A DNA stretch of 64,000 bases from Hirschia sp964342355 (GTDB lineage: Bacteria > Pseudomonadota > Alphaproteobacteria > Caulobacterales > Hyphomonadaceae): the NCBI GenBank assembly GCA_964342355.1, contig CAYFFG010000001.1, positions 372,001 to 436,000 on the forward strand, given 5' to 3'. Positions 33,161 through 41,411 of this stretch are shown here, piece after piece (within the stretch, counting starts at the first letter, position 1; each line of letters begins with the position of its first letter). The notes below the pieces were generated by a model. It ran no database searches. It was not told the DNA's origin and saw only the letters and a program-made list of their open reading frames with translations. A program made the position numbers and the translations under genes.

Positions 33161-33186
33161 GGAACCGAGATCAATCCGCATTCGTT
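33161..33186 (+). promoter_or_regulatory. EcfG-type promoter of the DUF1328 gene
   Basis: Plus-strand GGAAC (33161-33165), 17 nt, CGTT (33183-33186), 48 nt before the ATG at 33234. The two divergent -35 boxes are only 13 bp apart. Confidence 0.86.
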
Positions 33187-33233
33187 TCTTCCGTAATGGC
33201 GCACAACGCTAAATACATTACAGGAGAAGTGAC

Positions 33234-33407
33234 ATGTTAGGTTGGGCTCTTGCCTTTTTCATTTTTGCAATCATCGCCGCTGTGTTTGGTTTTGGCGGCA
33301 TCGCCGGTGCGGCGGCAAGCATCGCGCAGATCTTATTCTTTGTATTCCTTGCGCTGCTGGTGGTGACATTCGTTGCCCGAGCGCTTCGCGGTCGCTCGCC
33401 GGTATAA
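33234..33407 (+). CDS. DUF1328 / YtjA-like small membrane protein
   Basis: 57 aa from ATG 33234 with AGGAG 8 nt upstream. Two hydrophobic helices: AIIAAVFGFGGIAGAAASIA and ILFFVFLALLVVTFVARAL, joined without a long loop, and a basic tail RGRSPV. The W-A-FFI...GFGGIAG...IAQILF pattern is that of DUF1328. These small membrane proteins are widespread, often stress-induced, and of unknown role. Here the gene sits alone between a divergent stress operon and a bidirectional terminator, and a perfect EcfG promoter stands before it. Confidence 0.9.
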   Translation: MLGWALAFFIFAIIAAVFGFGGIAGAAASIAQILFFVFLALLVVTFVARALRGRSPV

Positions 33408-33424
33408 CGCCAATTTAACACCCA

Positions 33425-33466
33425 ATAAAAAGCCCCGCTTCAGTCTGGCTGAAGCGGGGCTTTTTA
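33425..33466. terminator. Bidirectional terminator between DUF1328 and ilvD
   Basis: Stem AAAAAGCCCCGCTTCAG (33427-33443) with CTGAAGCGGGGCTTTTT (33449-33465); 5-nt loop. Confidence 0.95.
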
Positions 33467-33483
33467 TTGAAATGGAGAAAAAA

Positions 33484-35202
33484 CTAAAGGTCTGCGTAGA
33501 CGTGTTTTTCTTCTTTGGCGCCAGGGTGCGTACATGCGCCAAGGTGAGCAGGGCCAACTGTCTGGACGTATTTGTAAAGCGCGCCAGTTGCGTAAAGTGT
33601 TTCTTTTGGCGTGAAAGAAGCGCGGCGTTTTTCCAGCTCGGCTGCGTCAACTTCAAGCTCAATCGTGCCAGCTTCTGCATCGATGGAGATGATGTCGCCA
33701 TCTTCAACCAGACCAATCGGACCGCCTTCAAACGCTTCTGGCGTCACGTGGCCAATACAGAAACCGCGGGTCGCGCCAGAAAAGCGTCCGTCAGTGATGA
33801 GCGCAACCTTGTCGCCCATGCCCTGACCATAAAGCGCTGCGGTTGTCGCCAGCATTTCGCGCATGCCCGGACCGCCTTTTGGTCCTTCATAACGAATGAC
33901 CAGCACTTCGCCTTCTTTGTAGGTTTTTTTCTGCACCGCTTCAAAACAGGCTTCTTCGGAGTTAAAGACGCGGGCAGGGCCTTTAAACTGCTGGTGCGCA
34001 AGTCCGGCAACTTTTACAATCGCCCCATCCGGAGCCAATGAGCCTTTCAAGCCCACAACCCCGCCTGTTGGTGTGATTGGGTTAGACACCGGATAAATGA
34101 CTTTCTGCTCTGGATTGAAAGTCACGTCTTCCAAGTTTTCAGCCAATGTCTTGCCGGTCACGGTGATGCAGTCGCCGTGCAGATATCCGCCTTCAAGCAT
34201 GGTTTTCATCAGCATTGGCACGCCGCCAGCTTCGCCCATGTCTTTGGCGACGTAGTCACCGCCCGGTTTCAAATTGGCAAGGTATGGGGTTTTCTTGAAG
34301 ATTTCCGCCACGTGCTCCAGCGTGAATTCTATACCACATTCATTCGCCATCGCCGGCAAGTGCAGACCGGCATTGGTCGATCCGCCGGTCGCAGCCACAA
34401 CAGCCGCTGCGTTTTCAAACGCTTCACGCGTACAGATGTCGCGCGGACGCAGATTACGTTCGATCAAAGCCATGACGGCTTCGCCGGTTGCTTCGGCGTA
34501 GCGGTCACGGTTTTCATATGGCGCAGGCAAAGCAGAAGACAGCGGCAGAGCAAGACCAATTGCTTCAGACACACACGCCATCGTGTTGGCTGTGAATTGA
34601 CCGCCACATGCGCCAGCGCCAGGGCAGGCAACTTTCTCGAGCGCGCAAAGGCGCTCTTCGCTCATGTCGTTACGGCCAGCGGAGAATTCGCCGACAGCTT
34701 CGAACACGTCCAGAACGGTTACGTCCTTGTTGTCGAAACGACCCGGCAGGATGGATCCGCCATAAAGGAATGCTGCAGGCACGTTCAGGCGCAACATGGC
34801 CATCATCATGCCTGGCAGGGATTTGTCACAACCGGCGATCCCAACGAGCGCGTCATAAGAGTGGCCGCGAATGGTCAGTTCCACAGAGTCAGCAATCACA
34901 TCACGCGAAACGAGTGAAGAACGCATGCCTTCCGTTCCCATCGCGATGCCGTCCGTCACAGTGATAGTACAGAATTCGCGCGGCGTGCCGTTTGCTTTTT
35001 TCACGCCAGCAGAAACAGCATGCGCTTGGCGTTGCAGAGCAATGTTACATGGCGCTGCTTCATTCCATGCGGACGCGACGCCCACGAAAGGCTGCTCGAT
35101 TTCTTTCGTACCAAGTCCCATCGCGTAGTAATAAGACCGTTGCGGCGCCTTTTCTGGACCAACCGTGACGTGGCGAGAGGGTAATTTTGACTTGTCGACC
35201 AT
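33484..35202 (-). CDS. ilvD: Dihydroxy-acid dehydratase
   Basis: Third common step of branched-chain amino acid synthesis: dehydrates dihydroxy-isovalerate and -methylvalerate with an iron-sulfur cluster. 572 aa. Cluster cysteines are visible in GIAGCDKSLPGMM and ACPGAGACGGQFTAN; further hallmarks are VGVASAWNEAAPCN near the start, EAGGVPMLMK and GRFSGATRGFCIGHV. Full length. Alone on the minus strand, with its own upstream spacer of about 280 bp. Confidence 0.96.
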   Translation of the reverse strand: MVDKSKLPSRHVTVGPEKAPQRSYYYAMGLGTKEIEQPFVGVASAWNEAAPCNIALQRQAHAVSAGVKKANGTPREFCTITVTDGIAMGTEGMRSSLVSRDVIADSVELTIRGHSYDALVGIAGCDKSLPGMMMAMLRLNVPAAFLYGGSILPGRFDNKDVTVLDVFEAVGEFSAGRNDMSEERLCALEKVACPGAGACGGQFTANTMACVSEAIGLALPLSSALPAPYENRDRYAEATGEAVMALIERNLRPRDICTREAFENAAAVVAATGGSTNAGLHLPAMANECGIEFTLEHVAEIFKKTPYLANLKPGGDYVAKDMGEAGGVPMLMKTMLEGGYLHGDCITVTGKTLAENLEDVTFNPEQKVIYPVSNPITPTGGVVGLKGSLAPDGAIVKVAGLAHQQFKGPARVFNSEEACFEAVQKKTYKEGEVLVIRYEGPKGGPGMREMLATTAALYGQGMGDKVALITDGRFSGATRGFCIGHVTPEAFEGGPIGLVEDGDIISIDAEAGTIELEVDAAELEKRRASFTPKETLYATGALYKYVQTVGPAHLGACTHPGAKEEKHVYADL

Positions 35203-35481
35203 TTAAATCCGGACCTTCTGGGATTTATTCTTCCAAAAATTTGCCGCCCTTATGAACGATTGTGCGCAAACGTGAAAGTGCTCACGCTAATTCCATGCAG
35301 ATTAATATAGGGGTTTGGAGCGCGTCATGACGGAAACTTAAACTGATTTAGGGTGATTGACTTAACGGCGCCGTTGGCAAGCTGCGACAATTTGCACTAA
35401 TGATGGTCGGCTCTGGCTGATCACGGGATGTAGTTTTCGCAACGCATTGTGTCAGCCGACGGATGAAAGGCCAACGAAATC

Positions 35482-36543
35482 ATGGATGTGTCACCAAGAA
35501 AAACCAAAAAAACGCCGATGGCGCATCCTTACGAAGACATCCCGCCTTCCGGAGAAGTTATTGAGGTGGCTCAAGGTGTGTTCTGGCTGTCCATGCCGCT
35601 ACCGTTTCCTGGGTTGGATTGGATCAATCTCTGGCTGATCGAAGGCGAAACAGGCTGGACCATGGTCGACACCGGCATGAATGACGCCGGTACGCAGGAC
35701 ATCTGGGAATCCATTTTTGCAAAAGTGCTGGGTGGCAAACCGGTCAACCGCGTGATTGTCACCCATTTGCATCCAGATCACGTTGGACTTGCCGGCTGGG
35801 CCTGTCGCAAATGGAATTGCGATCTGTGGATGACACGCCTTGAATACCTCACTTGCCGCACAATGATGGCTGACACAGGTCGGCAGGCGCCTGAAGCAGG
35901 TATCAACTTTTACAAGCGCGCAGGTTGGGATGAAGATGCGATCAACCGCTACAAAGAGCGGTTTGGCACTTTCGGTCAGTCAATTTCACAATTACCGGAC
36001 AGTTTTCACAGGCTGGCCGATGGCGATGTGCTGACCATTGGCGGACGCGGTTGGAAAGTGATTACAGGCGCGGGGCACAGCCCGGAACATGCCTGTCTGT
36101 TTTGTCCCGATTTAAATGTGCTGATCTCCGGCGATCAGCTTTTGCCAGGCATTTCGTCTAATGTGTCTGTCCTTCCAACTGAACCTGAAGCAAACCCGCT
36201 TCAGGACTGGCAGGACAGCTGCGCCAAGCTGATCCGGTCCGTGCCTGAGGATGTGTTAGTGCTGCCGGCGCACAACAAGCCTTTTTACGGCGCACACGGC
36301 CGCTTGAAAGCGTTGATTGACGGCCATGAACGTCAATTAGAACGTCTGTCGCAGCGTTTAGAAGAGCCTGCGCGGGTGGTTGACCTATTTGCGACATTAT
36401 TCTTTCGCAACATTACGCTATCAAATATCTCAAGCGCGACAGGCGAAGCGCTCGCTCATCTCAACTGCCTGCGACATCGCGGGCTGGTGAAGCGGGAACT
36501 TGTCGACAGCGTTTATGTTTATAGCCAGGCTGACAGCAACTAA
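35482..36543 (+). CDS. MBL-fold metallo-hydrolase
   Basis: 353 aa. Metallo-beta-lactamase domain (about residues 30-270) with the metal motif THLHPDHVGLAGW (HxHxDH), further ligands GAGHSPEHAC and DLNVLISGDQLLP, and HNKPFYGAHGR, followed by a C-terminal helical region of winged-helix type (SATGEALAHLNCLRHRG). Members of this family act on diverse esters or thioesters; the substrate is unknown. A 12-bp perfect palindrome AACGGCGCCGTT at 35364-35375 lies 107 bp upstream and could be an operator. Confidence 0.85.
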   Translation: MDVSPRKTKKTPMAHPYEDIPPSGEVIEVAQGVFWLSMPLPFPGLDWINLWLIEGETGWTMVDTGMNDAGTQDIWESIFAKVLGGKPVNRVIVTHLHPDHVGLAGWACRKWNCDLWMTRLEYLTCRTMMADTGRQAPEAGINFYKRAGWDEDAINRYKERFGTFGQSISQLPDSFHRLADGDVLTIGGRGWKVITGAGHSPEHACLFCPDLNVLISGDQLLPGISSNVSVLPTEPEANPLQDWQDSCAKLIRSVPEDVLVLPAHNKPFYGAHGRLKALIDGHERQLERLSQRLEEPARVVDLFATLFFRNITLSNISSATGEALAHLNCLRHRGLVKRELVDSVYVYSQADSN

Positions 36544-36577
36544 ACGCGTCGCCTTGTTGTTAAAAGGGTGGGTCAAA

Positions 36578-36880
36578 ATGACGAATGCGCTTGGCGAGCC
36601 GCCACGGCAAAAAGAACCTTCTAAAACACAAGGCTGGGCGACAATTGGCTTGGCTTTGTTGGCGGCAGCATTCGGTCTTTATATTCTAACATTTGTATTT
36701 GGCGTCACGTTTGCTTTTGGCTCGACAACCGGCGGTGGGACTGTTGTGCAGTTTTTGATGATGTGGGCCCTGATGGCATTTTTAGCTTTGCTTGGGCTGA
36801 TAATTCTAGTCGCCAAAGTTATTGTTGATCGGCTATCAAGCCGTGAAGACAGCTATTATTCAAATCATGTGGAGCGCTAA
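36578..36880 (+). CDS. Small membrane protein of unknown function
   Basis: 100 aa from ATG 36578, with AAGGGTGGG upstream; the frame is open from 36500 but that part overlaps the MBL gene end. Two hydrophobic segments (about 20-40, ATIGLALLAAAFGLYILTFV, and 58-80, FLMMWALMAFLALLGLIIL). Not recognised. Starts 34 bp after the MBL stop and is followed by ybjQ after 3 bp, so it belongs to an operon that runs to lepB. Confidence 0.72.
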   Translation: MTNALGEPPRQKEPSKTQGWATIGLALLAAAFGLYILTFVFGVTFAFGSTTGGGTVVQFLMMWALMAFLALLGLIILVAKVIVDRLSSREDSYYSNHVER

Positions 36881-36883
36881 AAT

Positions 36884-37207
36884 ATGCCGCAAATCATTGT
36901 GACAATGGCAGATGACGTACCGGGCCAAGACGTTGCCGAAGTGATTGGCACAGCCCGCGGAAATGTCGTCCGCGCGCGCCATGTGGGAAATGATATTGTC
37001 GCCGGTTTGCGCCAGATCGTTGGCGGCGAAGTCAGCGAATATACAAAATTGATGGCGGAAGCGCGCGAACAAGCGCTGGACAGAATGGTCCAGCATGCGC
37101 AAGACATGGGCGCGGACGCTGTGGTGACCATGCGCATCACAACGTCCACTATCATGCAGGGAGCTGCCGAGATCCTGGCTTACGGGACAGCGGTGCGCTT
37201 TAAGTAA
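36884..37207 (+). CDS. YbjQ family protein (DUF74)
   Basis: 107 aa YbjQ/DUF74 protein, a small domain forming pentamers in structures. The signature lies in GTARGNVVRARHVG and LRQIVGGEVSEYTKLMAEARE, with a C-terminal AQDMGADAVVTMRITTS. Function unknown; sometimes called heavy-metal-binding. ATG 36884 stands in the tail end of the previous gene spacing (3 bp), and lepB starts right after its stop. Confidence 0.92.
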   Translation: MPQIIVTMADDVPGQDVAEVIGTARGNVVRARHVGNDIVAGLRQIVGGEVSEYTKLMAEAREQALDRMVQHAQDMGADAVVTMRITTSTIMQGAAEILAYGTAVRFK

Positions 37208-37208
37208 A

Positions 37209-38126
37209 GTGAAGTATAACAACGAGAACATGTCAGTGACGCAGAACAAAGCGGACAATTCCGCATCAGAGACTGAGGGCGAAGACGAAAAGCGCACCGG
37301 TCTGGATTGGTGGAAACACGAAGCGCGCGAACTGGCGATGACTATCGCTGTGTTTTTGCCGATATGGGTTGTATTCACATCGTTTGTTTACGAGCTTCGC
37401 TCTATCCCATCTGAAAGCATGGTGCCCGCGCTTCAGGTCGGGGACCGGGTTGCTGTTTCCAAATTTGCTTATGGCTATTCGCGCTACACACCAGTTCTGG
37501 GTGTGGGCCAATGGTTTTCCAGCGAAGATAAAAGCAAGCCTGATCAGCGCATGTTCGCGTCTATGCCTGAGCGTGGCGATGTGATCGTTTTTCGCCACCC
37601 AAACACCAACCGTGTGATGATTAAGCGCCTGATTGGCATGCCCGGAGATCAGCTCCAGGTCGTTGCGGGTGTTGTGCACTTAAACGGCGAGCCAATTGTC
37701 AGGGATTTTGTGCGCCGCGTGCGGTATGTGAAACACAATGAACGCATCCCGACCAATGTGGTTGAGTTTCGCGAGACTTTGCCAAATGGCGTAAGTTATC
37801 TGGTCTATGAAGAGTCCGGCAAAACAGAGTTGGACAATACGCCTGTGTTCGAAATCCCAGAAGGGCATGTCTTCATGATGGGCGATAACCGCGACAATTC
37901 AGAAGACAGTCGCTCGCCACGCGGACACATCGAATTGTATCGACAAAACCCAACAGGCTGGAATGGTTTGATTTTTCAAGGTGTTGGAAGCACGCCAACA
38001 GCAATTGGATATGTGCCGCTGGATCATTTGATGGGACGCGCCGAGACTGTCGCCTTCACGCTTTATCGTTGCCGCAAGCAGGCCGATACAGAGTGTGCGA
38101 AGGGGCGTGTCTGGAAGGGACTCTAA
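37209..38126 (+). CDS. lepB: Signal peptidase I
   Basis: Inner-membrane protease that cuts signal peptides. 305 aa from GTG 37209, or 298 aa from ATG 37230; no clear RBS decides. One N-terminal membrane segment (about 43-60, AMTIAVFLPIWVVFTSFVY), catalytic Ser in IPSESMVPAL (about 70) and Lys in VMIKRLIGMPGD (about 140), the two boxes of the S26 family, then GHVFMMGDNRDNSEDSR. Only one membrane segment, as in many alphaproteobacteria. Last gene of the short operon beginning at 36578. Confidence 0.95.
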   Translation: MKYNNENMSVTQNKADNSASETEGEDEKRTGLDWWKHEARELAMTIAVFLPIWVVFTSFVYELRSIPSESMVPALQVGDRVAVSKFAYGYSRYTPVLGVGQWFSSEDKSKPDQRMFASMPERGDVIVFRHPNTNRVMIKRLIGMPGDQLQVVAGVVHLNGEPIVRDFVRRVRYVKHNERIPTNVVEFRETLPNGVSYLVYEESGKTELDNTPVFEIPEGHVFMMGDNRDNSEDSRSPRGHIELYRQNPTGWNGLIFQGVGSTPTAIGYVPLDHLMGRAETVAFTLYRCRKQADTECAKGRVWKGL

Positions 38127-38218
38127 CCTTTAACGGTTTATTCGCCTGATTGGCGTTGCTTTTGCATGATTGTTCGCCAATCAAGCAATGTGGGACAACG
38201 CCAAGAGGCGCCGTGGGC

Positions 38219-39352
38219 ATGCAGTTTTACAAGATCCATCCATCCGAGCTGACGCAGGATCAGATCAGCGCCTGGCGCATGCTGCGTGCGGCATCGTCGT
38301 GGTATGAAAGCCCGTTCTTCGCACCGGAATTCTCCCAGATTGTTGGCGCTGTGCGAAAAGACGCCCAAACAATTTTCGCCCAGGATGACTCAGGCAAGAT
38401 TGTCGGTATTTTGCCATATCAGGTGTCAGGTTTTGGGCTTGCAAGGCCAATTGGCGCGCCATTTTGCGACTATCATGCGCCAATTCTCTCCAAAGACGCC
38501 CCTGCAGGATTAGCCGCTGAAATGGTCAATCAGGCTGGCGCAGCTGTTTATGTGTTTTCCGGACTGCCCGAGGGCGCAATCAATCTCGGAGACACAAAAC
38601 GAGGCGAAACACAGAGCTTTATCGCAGACCTTACACCTGGTTATGACGACTACCTTGAAGGCCAGCGCGCCCAACATCCAAAACATTTCAAAAAGGCGCG
38701 CCGGATGTGGCGCCAGGCTGAGCGCGAATATGACGGGCTCTCTTTGACCTTTCATGAGACGTCATCTGATGTGCTGGATGAATTAATCAGCTGGAAACGC
38801 GCGCAGTTTGAAGAAACAGGCTTACATGATGTGCTGGCGGCCAGATGGGCGCGTGATATGCTTCATGCTTGCCTTGCATCACAAAACTCAGACTTTTCCG
38901 GTGTGCTGACAACACTGCGCGCTGGTCCGGAAAAGACATTGATCGCCGCTGAATTGGGGCTTCGATCAAACAACGTGCTGCATGGCTGGATTTCGGGGTA
39001 TGCGAACGCATATGCAAACAATTCTCCCGGGATGCTGCTACAGACAGGATTGCTCAAAGCGGCGGTTGAAGCTGGTGTTGAGCGCGCTGACCTTGGCGTC
39101 GGCGCGGATCATTATAAAAAATATTATGCCAGCCATTTGCGCCCAGTCAGCGAGGGTGTGATCCCGGCGAATAACGTGTTTGGCGCGCTGCGCGGCGAAT
39201 GTGGTCAGATCTGGCGAAAAGCGGAGACAGCGCCGTTAGGGCCAGCATCGCGAATCGCCGGCAAGTTCAGGCGCCGGCTCGATAACATTCTGGCTGTGGA
39301 AGCGACATTCTCCGGGCGCGCACAAGGTGTCTTAAAAGCGCTTAAACGCTAG
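38219..39352 (+). CDS. BioF2-like (GNAT_6) acetyltransferase
   Basis: 377 aa from ATG 38219; the frame is open from 38150 but that part lacks family likeness. Two GNAT-like halves: the first covers residues 1-165 and the second about 170-345, with HPKHFKKARRMWRQAERE and WISGYANAYANNSPGMLLQTGLLKAAVEAG, the BcsL/CelD (BioF2-like) pattern. Relatives modify polysaccharides or act in peptidoglycan-like branching; the target here is unknown. Separate from lepB by 92 bp. Confidence 0.85.
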   Translation: MQFYKIHPSELTQDQISAWRMLRAASSWYESPFFAPEFSQIVGAVRKDAQTIFAQDDSGKIVGILPYQVSGFGLARPIGAPFCDYHAPILSKDAPAGLAAEMVNQAGAAVYVFSGLPEGAINLGDTKRGETQSFIADLTPGYDDYLEGQRAQHPKHFKKARRMWRQAEREYDGLSLTFHETSSDVLDELISWKRAQFEETGLHDVLAARWARDMLHACLASQNSDFSGVLTTLRAGPEKTLIAAELGLRSNNVLHGWISGYANAYANNSPGMLLQTGLLKAAVEAGVERADLGVGADHYKKYYASHLRPVSEGVIPANNVFGALRGECGQIWRKAETAPLGPASRIAGKFRRRLDNILAVEATFSGRAQGVLKALKR

Positions 39353-39499
39353 GTAATCGCGCTCATCGCGGCCAATCTGCTTTTAATTCCAGAAATCGAC
39401 ATTGAATCGACTTGGTTTCTTGCGGCTTTGATCTGCCGGGGCTAGACCCCTGATCTGATTTGCAGTCACGTTAGTTAACTGCAAAGTTTGAGACAGGCG

Positions 39500-40150
39500 A
39501 TGAGCACAACAACTGAGATCAAACAGGAACGGGATGAAAGCGCTGTTGCAGCATCAGCTGGAGCAACAGCCTTTGGCCGTATCATTGTTGTGCGTCATGG
39601 GCGTCCAAACAAGGACCGCGAGGCGGGCCCGCGTCTTAACTGGCGCGAATATCGCGAATGGTGGGCGGGCTATGAAGAAGCGCCCTTGCTTGAAAATGGT
39701 CAGAAACCGTCTGATCGTTTAATGAAAGAAGCAGCTAACGCTCCATTTGTTTTTTCCAGCAGCCGACCACGCGCCATTGGCACGGCCAAAGCCATTGCGC
39801 AGGGACGTGATGTGAAAGTCGATCCTGTGTTTATAGAGGCGACATTGCCGCCGCCGCATTGGCCGGAACACAGGCGATACCTTCCTAAGACCTGGAACAA
39901 GATCGCACGTATCGCCTGGTTGCTTGGCCATGCGGACGAAGGCGACGAACATTTAGATCAAGCGCGCGAGCGTGCTTCGCGTGCGACCGATGTCTTGGTT
40001 GAGGCTGCGTCTAACGGACATGATGTCGTCTTAGCAGCGCATGGTTGGTTTAACCGAATGCTGCGCCCAGAGCTAAAGATGCGTGGTTTTGCTTGCCGAC
40101 ATGATGGCGGCGATGGTTATTGGTCGTTCCGGATTTATGAAAAACGCTGA
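39500..40150 (+). CDS. Histidine phosphatase family protein
   Basis: 216 aa from ATG 39500 with GAGACAGG upstream. Phosphoglycerate-mutase-like fold: catalytic RHGRPN near residue 36, SSSRPRAIGTAKAIA, and the second His in LAAHGWFNRML. The substrate is not known; the SixA/PhoE-type relatives act on phospho-proteins or small phosphate esters. Upstream of xseB by 77 bp. Confidence 0.88.
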   Translation: MSTTTEIKQERDESAVAASAGATAFGRIIVVRHGRPNKDREAGPRLNWREYREWWAGYEEAPLLENGQKPSDRLMKEAANAPFVFSSSRPRAIGTAKAIAQGRDVKVDPVFIEATLPPPHWPEHRRYLPKTWNKIARIAWLLGHADEGDEHLDQARERASRATDVLVEAASNGHDVVLAAHGWFNRMLRPELKMRGFACRHDGGDGYWSFRIYEKR

Positions 40151-40227
40151 CGAAAACCGCATTGGGCGGTTGTTCGAAGGGCGGGCGGCTTCTATGTTCC
40201 GCACTTCTCAACAGAGGGAGTATCAAT

Positions 40228-40482
40228 ATGGCGGCCCCGGCATCTAACAAAGACATTCCCAAGCTCAGCTTCGAGGATGCGCTCGAAGAGCTTGAGCGGA
40301 TCGTACAGCAATTGGAAAGCGGTGATGTGGCGCTTGAAGATTCCATTCTGATCTATGAGCGTGGCGAAGCGCTGAAACAGCATTGCGAAGCCAAACTCAA
40401 AGCGGCGGAAACCAAGGTTGAGAAAATTATTGTCGGCTCCGACGGCGCAGCAGCAGGCGTTGAAGCTGGCGAGGCGCTATGA
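40228..40482 (+). CDS. xseB: Exodeoxyribonuclease VII small subunit
   Basis: 84 aa subunit of ExoVII, which degrades single-stranded DNA. The signature is LSFEDALEELERIVQQLESGDVALEDS, split here as LSFEDALEELERIVQQ and LESGDVALEDSILIYERG. AGAGGGAG precedes ATG 40228. Overlaps the start of ispA by 4 bp (ATGA), so the two are coupled; xseB-ispA-dxs is a common alphaproteobacterial order. xseA is not in the window. Confidence 0.94.
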   Translation: MAAPASNKDIPKLSFEDALEELERIVQQLESGDVALEDSILIYERGEALKQHCEAKLKAAETKVEKIIVGSDGAAAGVEAGEAL

Positions 40483-41381
40483 GCCAGGATGATTTGTCAT
40501 TCGAAGATCGCCTGGATGAAGTCGCTGACAAGGTCACGGTTGCGCTTGATCGGTTGATCCCAAGCGCTATGGGCCCAGAAGCCCGGCTGATGCAGGCTAT
40601 GCGTCACGGTGCGCTGGCGGGCGGAAAGCGTCTGCGCCCGTTTCTGGTCATTGAGACAGGCCGTATGTTTGGCGCGCCAGAAAAATCCCTTCTTCGGGCG
40701 GCATGTGCGTTAGAGTGCGTCCACGCTTATTCTCTCATTCATGACGATCTTCCATGCATGGATGATGATGACATGCGACGTGGACAGCCCACCGTGCATA
40801 AAGCGTTTGACGAAGCGACGGCTGTTTTAGCTGGCGATGCGCTTTTGACGCTGGCGTTTGAAATTTTGTCCCCAGAAGAAACCCACCCGGAAGCCATCAT
40901 TCGGTGCCGGTTGATTGAGCGTTTGGCTTTGGCGTCTGGTGCGCGCGGCATGGTGGCCGGCCAGATGATTGATATGTCGCCCGGGTTTAGTGAGGAAGAA
41001 GCGCTTGGCGCGATGACGCGCATGCAGCGCATGAAAACAGGCGCGTTGATCACCTGTTCGTCCGAGTTCGGTGCAATTTTGGGCGGCGCGAATGAAATGG
41101 AAAAACATGCGCTGGCGGGCTTCACGCATGACTTAGGACTTGCCTATCAAATTAAAGACGATCTGCTTGACGTACAGGGCGAAGCAGAGGAAGTCGGCAA
41201 AGCCGTTTCCAAAGATAAAGACGCCGGAAAACAGAATTTTGTGTCAGCTCTCGGCGAAGAGGGCGCCGAAAACAGGGTGCGACTTCTTGCCGATCAAGCC
41301 AAACAACACTTGTCGATGTTTGGCGTTCGGGCCACTTTATTAGTCGAACTTGTCAATTTTGTGCTGGATCGTCGCCACTAA
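40479..41381 (+). CDS. ispA: Farnesyl / geranylgeranyl diphosphate synthase
   Basis: Polyprenyl synthase that condenses IPP with allylic diphosphates. 300 aa. Two aspartate-rich regions are present: the first around SLIHDDLPCMDDDDMRRG and the second in YQIKDDLLDVQG. The K-R-x-R motif of the family is in GGKRLRPFL. Downstream of xseB and 30 bp before dxs, linking MEP-pathway supply to use. Confidence 0.95.
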   Translation: MSQDDLSFEDRLDEVADKVTVALDRLIPSAMGPEARLMQAMRHGALAGGKRLRPFLVIETGRMFGAPEKSLLRAACALECVHAYSLIHDDLPCMDDDDMRRGQPTVHKAFDEATAVLAGDALLTLAFEILSPEETHPEAIIRCRLIERLALASGARGMVAGQMIDMSPGFSEEEALGAMTRMQRMKTGALITCSSEFGAILGGANEMEKHALAGFTHDLGLAYQIKDDLLDVQGEAEEVGKAVSKDKDAGKQNFVSALGEEGAENRVRLLADQAKQHLSMFGVRATLLVELVNFVLDRRH

Positions 41382-41411
41382 GAGAACAGATTTTTCAATC
41401 AAGTAACGTGT

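Noticed and set aside
34177..34917. 246-codon open frame on the plus strand
   Set aside because: Antisense to ilvD, which is fully recognisable; His/Arg-rich composition typical of shadows.
35364..35375. AACGGCGCCGTT palindrome upstream of the MBL gene
   Set aside because: A single 12-bp palindrome in GC-rich DNA is weak evidence; mentioned only in the gene entry.
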